Assembly (NCBI GenBank): GCA_040768445.1
Contig: JAXGMV010000001.1
Span: 1,860,001-1,924,000, forward strand
DNA: 64,000 nt
Direction: 5' to 3'
DNA from: JAXGMV01 sp040768445
GTDB lineage: Bacteria; Chloroflexota; Anaerolineae; Anaerolineales; Anaerolineaceae
The first letter of the stretch is position 1. The number at the start of each line of letters is the position of its first letter. Both the position numbers and the translations under genes were made by a program. Shown here piece by piece: positions 60,278-64,000 of this stretch. The notes beneath the pieces were generated by a model that was not told the origin of the DNA, made no database searches, and saw nothing but the letters and a program-made list of their open reading frames with translations.

Positions 60278-60438
60278 TTACTCGAGAAATATTGTATTAC
60301 TAAACTACAACATAACCCCAACAGCACAAAGGTCTTCACGATATTATTGTATCATTTTTATCTTATCATACCTAATAATGAGCCAGAAAATCTTCTTATT
60401 GAAAGCGATTAGTGGAATATATTTGCTTATGGAAATAA

Positions 60439-60469
60439 AAAAACGTTCCCAAAGATTGAGAACGTTTTT
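60439..60469. terminator. Bidirectional terminator after the lipoprotein gene
   Basis: AAAAACGTTC (60439-60448) pairs with GAACGTTTTT (60460-60469); T-runs lie on both strands. Confidence 0.88.
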
Positions 60470-60490
60470 AATCTGCGAAAATGTGAACGG

Positions 60491-61138
60491 CTAATTGGTG
60501 GTGATATTGTAGAAGTAATTCGCTGCCCAGGTACCGGTGGAGAACTCGATGCGAACAGCAATGGTGCCCAACCCTTTCAGGTTTTCTGGAATTTCAACTG
60601 TCTTGAGGAAGGTTCCACCTTCACCAGAATTAGCTTCTTCAGCAATGGTGCCATTTACCCCACCTGTGTTGTTATCGCCCATGCGAATTACATAATCAAC
60701 GTCGGCTGGAAATTCATTTGCCTGAATGGTCACATTTTGATCCTGAACAACACCGCGAATGCCAAATGTGGGGTACCCTAAATTGCCACCCGAGAATACT
60801 GTAAATGGGGGTGTTGCTGCTGTGCCGGCAGGCGTAGGGGTGGCTGAAGGCTCCAACGGTGCATAGGTTGCAGTTGGTTCGACCAGGCTGCCAACGCTTG
60901 ATGTTGCCGCTACTTGTGTAACAATTGTGATCGGCGTTGGATTTGTGAAGGCTGATGAAAGCGCTGTTTGTGTGATCGAGATAATATTTGTTGTGCCACC
61001 TGATTTTGTAGCCACCGGAAATGGCGCTACTGATGAGACCGTTGGTGAAGCAACGGGGCTCTTGGATTTTGATCGTGTACAGGCAGACAGGCTAAATAAG
61101 AGTATCAATGCCAGGATAAGGATCGCATACTTTTTCAT
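60491..61138 (-). CDS. Lipoprotein with Thr/Pro-rich linker, unknown function
   Basis: 215 residues from ATG 61138 (GGGAGGAAG upstream). Signal peptide with lipobox SLSAC at residue 20, then a long Ser/Thr/Pro-rich spacer (about 25-115) and a compact beta-rich domain at about 118-215: FGIRGVVQDQNVTIQANEFPADVDYVIRMGDNN ... TFLKTVEIPENLKG ... IAVRIEFSTGTWAANYFYNITT. The domain resembles Ig-like or carbohydrate-binding beta-sandwiches, but I cannot assign a family. Confidence 0.7.
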   Translation of the reverse strand: MKKYAILILALILLFSLSACTRSKSKSPVASPTVSSVAPFPVATKSGGTTNIISITQTALSSAFTNPTPITIVTQVAATSSVGSLVEPTATYAPLEPSATPTPAGTAATPPFTVFSGGNLGYPTFGIRGVVQDQNVTIQANEFPADVDYVIRMGDNNTGGVNGTIAEEANSGEGGTFLKTVEIPENLKGLGTIAVRIEFSTGTWAANYFYNITTN

Positions 61139-61276
61139 GATAAAAACTTCCTCCCAAAGAACATGCAAAGCAAAATTCTAAAAATCTGAGTCAATTGCGT
61201 TATTAAACGTTTGTAAAATCATTTAACCTGTAATAATTTTGATAAGAGCACAAAGCACAAGTGAATCGTTGCAAGG

Positions 61277-61285
61277 ATTATACCA
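61277..61285 (-). promoter_or_regulatory. Probable promoter of the lipoprotein gene (extended -10)
   Basis: On the minus strand TGG-TATAAT (TATAAT at 61277-61282). No good -35. It predicts a leader of about 130 bases. The rest of the 61139-61478 gap shows only the PBP promoter and its inverted repeat. Confidence 0.5.
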
Positions 61286-61413
61286 GACCTAGAACAAACA
61301 GCGATAAGTAATATACCTCTCTATTGAATTTTTTAGTGTGTTTTACCTTTAAAATATTCAAAATTACCATGCTTTTGTCACAGAGTGCAGGCAGGTTTGT
61401 GGCGATTTTTATG

Positions 61414-61438
61414 TGCTACAATACGACATAAGGTCGTA
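61414..61438 (+). promoter_or_regulatory. Promoter and operator-like inverted repeat of the PBP gene
   Basis: TGCTACAAT (61414-61422) is an extended -10. Directly after it TACGAC (61422-61427) and GTCGTA (61433-61438) form an inverted repeat with a 5-base spacer covering the expected start point. Confidence 0.5.
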
Positions 61439-61478
61439 ATAAATAGATATGTTTAATAAATAACAAGAAATGGTTTCT

Positions 61479-64000
61479 ATGAACGAGAAAAATACTCAGA
61501 GTCCGCAAGAGTTTGATGGTGATCAGTCAGATCCTGAACAGGATACTTCTGGCAGCCTTGGTCAACAGGGAGATGCCGCTAATCGACTTCGAAAAATTTT
61601 ATCAGCTGCCCGAGACGCAAAATTATCAGAGTTTGACAGGGAACAGCTACTCAATCAATCTTCAACCAATGAACAGTCGTCGGGTGGCGGATGGTATGGA
61701 GAGGATGAAATCTCACTCGATACAGCAGGTAGTTACAAGGAAAAGTCAGACCAAAGCCCGGTCAATTCAGGTTTGAATGCTGAGTATGACTTGCAGGAAG
61801 ATCAACAAACCCGCCCATCAATTGAGATGGGTGATACACCGCAAAACCAAACTGTCATCAACCATTACATTTCTGGCGATGATGAGCCAACCATTCCACC
61901 TGTGCCAGTATTCCTTGATTCACAGCCCCTGCCACAGCAGGTGGACGAAGTTGACAGGTTTGCGACAAAGGTAACTCCTTCAGCTTACCAATCCTCCAGA
62001 CGCACCCGGCCAGGCAGGCAAGCGCCTCAACCGCCAGCCGGTGCAACACCTCAGGCGGGCACGCGCATCCAGCAGAACAAACAGCCACTGCCGCCAAAAA
62101 ATCGAAAAATTTCTAATAAGAAAACGACAAAGGGGCGAAGATCATTCTTATTTAAACTCTTTGTTGGTTTGCTATTTGCATTTGTGTTTATTGGCGTGGT
62201 AATAGCCTCATTTGGCGTTTATGAGTATTTTTCCATCGTATCTGGGCTTCCTCCCGTTGACAACCTGGCTCAGCATGCCTCGCAGTTCGAAACAACTCGC
62301 ATTCTTGATAGAGATGGCAATACACTGTACGAAATTATTGATCCGAATGCCGGCCGGCGTACCTATGTGACATTGGATAAAATCTCCCCTTACTTAATCG
62401 CAGCGACCATCGCCACTGAGGACAAGGACTACTATAACCATCCTGGCTATGATTTCCTGGGAATGATGCGTGCATTGTGGCAAAACTACACCAGTGGAGA
62501 AATTGTCAGCGGTGCATCCACAATTACACAACAGCTGGCAAGGACATTGTTGTTCACTCAAGATGAACGGATTGACAAAAGTTACGATCGCAAAGCGCGT
62601 GAGATTGTTTTGGCGGCTGAGATCACCAGAAGGTATAGTAAGGAAGATATTCTTGAACTGTATTTGAACGAAAATAATTACGGCAAATCAGCGTACGGGA
62701 TCGAAGCTGCTGCACAAACATATTTTCACATATCTTCTCAAAATTTGGATCTTGCTCAGGCTTCCTTCCTTGCGGGTATTCCACAGACACCAGCCATTTA
62801 CGATATTACGACCAACCGTGAAGATACGCTTAACCGTCATAAGCAAGTACTGACATTGGTCTATCAGTACAACCAGGAAAAAGGGTGCATCTACGTCAGT
62901 AACAATGCCCAGCCTGTGTGTGTGACAGCAGATGAAGCCATCCAGGCAGCCAGGGATATTGAGAATTACACCTTCGTGTTTGCCGAAAATGATATGTTGT
63001 ACCCGCATTGGGTCAATTATGTACGTGCGTTACTGGAGGAAGAATACGGTCCTCAAACAATATTCCGATCAGGGTTTAATGTCTATACCACCATTGATCC
63101 AGCGATTCAGGTGAAGGCGCAGGAGCTGGTTAAGAACCAGGTCAGTTCTATGGTAGACAAGAACGTGACTGGCGGCGCTGTAGTTGTGCTTCAACCTGCA
63201 ACTGGCGAGATCCTGGCAATGGTTGGATCGCCCGACTTTTATAACGAGGAATCCTCTGGCCAGGTGAATATGGCAGTCAGTCCACGTCAACCGGGCTCAT
63301 CTATTAAGCCGCTGACCTATGCAGCTGCTTTTGAAAAAGGCTGGACACCTGCAACGCTCATCTGGGATGTACCCAGCGAATTTTCACCTTCAGGGTTGTC
63401 CACCGACCCCAGCCCAAAGTATCTTCCCGTCAACTATGACGGGCGGTTTCATGGACCAGTCACAGTTCGAAGCGCGCTGGCAAATTCCTTCAATGTGCCA
63501 GCCGTTAAAGCCCTTGAATATGTTGGTGTGTATGATGACCCAACAACAGAGCGGAAAGATGGATTTATCCCGTTTGCCGAAAGACTGGGAATTACCACAC
63601 TTACCCGACCGGATTATGGTCTGTCGCTAACCCTTGGTGGCGGCGAGGTCACTTTGTTGGAGATGACCGGTGCTTTTTCGATATTTGCTAATAATGGACG
63701 TATGGTAGAGCCTGTGGCTATCACAAAGATCACCAATTACAAAGGTGAATTGGTGTATGAATATAAACAGCCCGCAGGCGACCAGGTCATTAGGGCTGAA
63801 CATGCGTTTCTCATTAATTCCATACTTTCCGACAACTCTGCGCGGACACCGATGTTTGGAGCAAATTCAGTTCTAAACCTGCCTTTCCAGGCTGCAGCGA
63901 AGACCGGCACGACAAATGATTTCAGGGATAACTGGACGATGGGATACACACCTGATGTTGTCATTGGCGTTTGGATTGGCAATCCCGACTATACGCCGAT
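61479..64000 (+). CDS. Class A penicillin-binding protein (PBP1A/2C family), partial
   Basis: 840 codons are inside the window; the gene runs off the right edge. A long charged cytoplasmic tail (about 1-215, Gln/Pro-rich) precedes a membrane helix at about 225-248. The glycosyltransferase (GT51) domain follows with ATIATEDKDYYNHPG near 309, GASTITQQLARTLLF and ILELYLNENNYGKSAYGIEAAA. The transpeptidase domain has the catalytic serine in SSIKPL (Ser607, Lys610), ANSFNVP (SxN) and AAKTGTTND (KTG). It polymerises and cross-links peptidoglycan. ATG 61479 is the first in frame; no strong ribosome site is seen (AAGAAATGG). Confidence 0.94.
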   Translation, partial: MNEKNTQSPQEFDGDQSDPEQDTSGSLGQQGDAANRLRKILSAARDAKLSEFDREQLLNQSSTNEQSSGGGWYGEDEISLDTAGSYKEKSDQSPVNSGLNAEYDLQEDQQTRPSIEMGDTPQNQTVINHYISGDDEPTIPPVPVFLDSQPLPQQVDEVDRFATKVTPSAYQSSRRTRPGRQAPQPPAGATPQAGTRIQQNKQPLPPKNRKISNKKTTKGRRSFLFKLFVGLLFAFVFIGVVIASFGVYEYFSIVSGLPPVDNLAQHASQFETTRILDRDGNTLYEIIDPNAGRRTYVTLDKISPYLIAATIATEDKDYYNHPGYDFLGMMRALWQNYTSGEIVSGASTITQQLARTLLFTQDERIDKSYDRKAREIVLAAEITRRYSKEDILELYLNENNYGKSAYGIEAAAQTYFHISSQNLDLAQASFLAGIPQTPAIYDITTNREDTLNRHKQVLTLVYQYNQEKGCIYVSNNAQPVCVTADEAIQAARDIENYTFVFAENDMLYPHWVNYVRALLEEEYGPQTIFRSGFNVYTTIDPAIQVKAQELVKNQVSSMVDKNVTGGAVVVLQPATGEILAMVGSPDFYNEESSGQVNMAVSPRQPGSSIKPLTYAAAFEKGWTPATLIWDVPSEFSPSGLSTDPSPKYLPVNYDGRFHGPVTVRSALANSFNVPAVKALEYVGVYDDPTTERKDGFIPFAERLGITTLTRPDYGLSLTLGGGEVTLLEMTGAFSIFANNGRMVEPVAITKITNYKGELVYEYKQPAGDQVIRAEHAFLINSILSDNSARTPMFGANSVLNLPFQAAAKTGTTNDFRDNWTMGYTPDVVIGVWIGNPDYTP

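Noticed and set aside
1..64000. tRNA, rRNA, CRISPR, transposon or prophage genes
   Set aside because: None was found by reading: no CCA-ended cloverleaf, no regularly spaced repeats with spacers, no transposase or integrase motifs.

Overview
The window looks like a continuous piece of chromosome from an anaerobic bacterium of the Chloroflexota, most likely class Anaerolineae. This is inference from gene content: a DnaD/DnaI-type primosome, T-box, cobalamin and TPP riboswitches, c-di-AMP receptor (DarA-type) genes, DUF3048/DUF4013/DUF4126/DUF2085 membrane proteins, a bacterial PGI/PMI isomerase, and lipoproteins with Thr/Pro-rich linkers. Housekeeping genes dominate. I see no rRNA, tRNA, CRISPR array, prophage or insertion sequence.

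Layout. 1-5500: a truncated aldehyde dehydrogenase gene diverges from a T-box-controlled operon with a GH43-like propeller protein and valS. 5500-14150: mostly minus-strand metabolic genes (ycgN-like, M42 peptidase, enolase, CTP synthase behind a leader-ORF/terminator region, an S1-domain protein, a flippase-like protein, a CtpA protease). 14150-17920: a HAD phosphatase and btuFCD behind a cobalamin riboswitch. 18100-22200: a replication operon, DUF151 nuclease, dnaB, dnaD-like and a helicase loader with two complete AAA+ domains. 22500-25600: an orphan regulator with a degenerate receiver, then a ten-haem cytochrome c lipoprotein built from two five-haem repeats. 25800-32100: a HerA-like ATPase, then dnaX-ybaB-recR, and NYN and LTD proteins. 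32100-36250: a possible structured RNA, 2-amino-3-ketobutyrate CoA ligase, a helicase-associated protein and a V4R-like protein. 36240-40990: TPP riboswitch, thiN and a thiamine ABC transporter. 41000-46720: small membrane proteins, DUF3048 lipoprotein, FHA protein and PerM-type transporter. 46740-52830: a Mo/W formate dehydrogenase set (FdhA, Fe-S subunit, NuoE-NuoF fusion) with mobA and fdhD. 53000-64000: sugar isomerase, TPR thioredoxin, L,D-transpeptidase with amidase, AMMECR1 with flavin reductase, tandem c-di-AMP receptors, a lipoprotein and a PBP1A gene cut by the right edge.

How it fits together. Cofactor supply is scavenging-oriented: B12 uptake and thiamine uptake plus pyrophosphorylation sit under their own riboswitches. 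The formate dehydrogenase set predicts NAD(H)-linked formate metabolism. The decahaem lipoprotein suggests electron transfer at the cell surface. The most unusual items are the double-ATPase helicase loader, the duplicated decahaem cytochrome, the dnaX A7 slippage site, the pyrG leader ORF with terminator, the FdhD lacking its cysteine pair, the T-box that places a glycosidase-like gene ahead of valS, the degenerate response regulator, and the tandem DarA genes preceded by an untracked 45-codon ORF. All function assignments were made by reading motifs; no database search was run.
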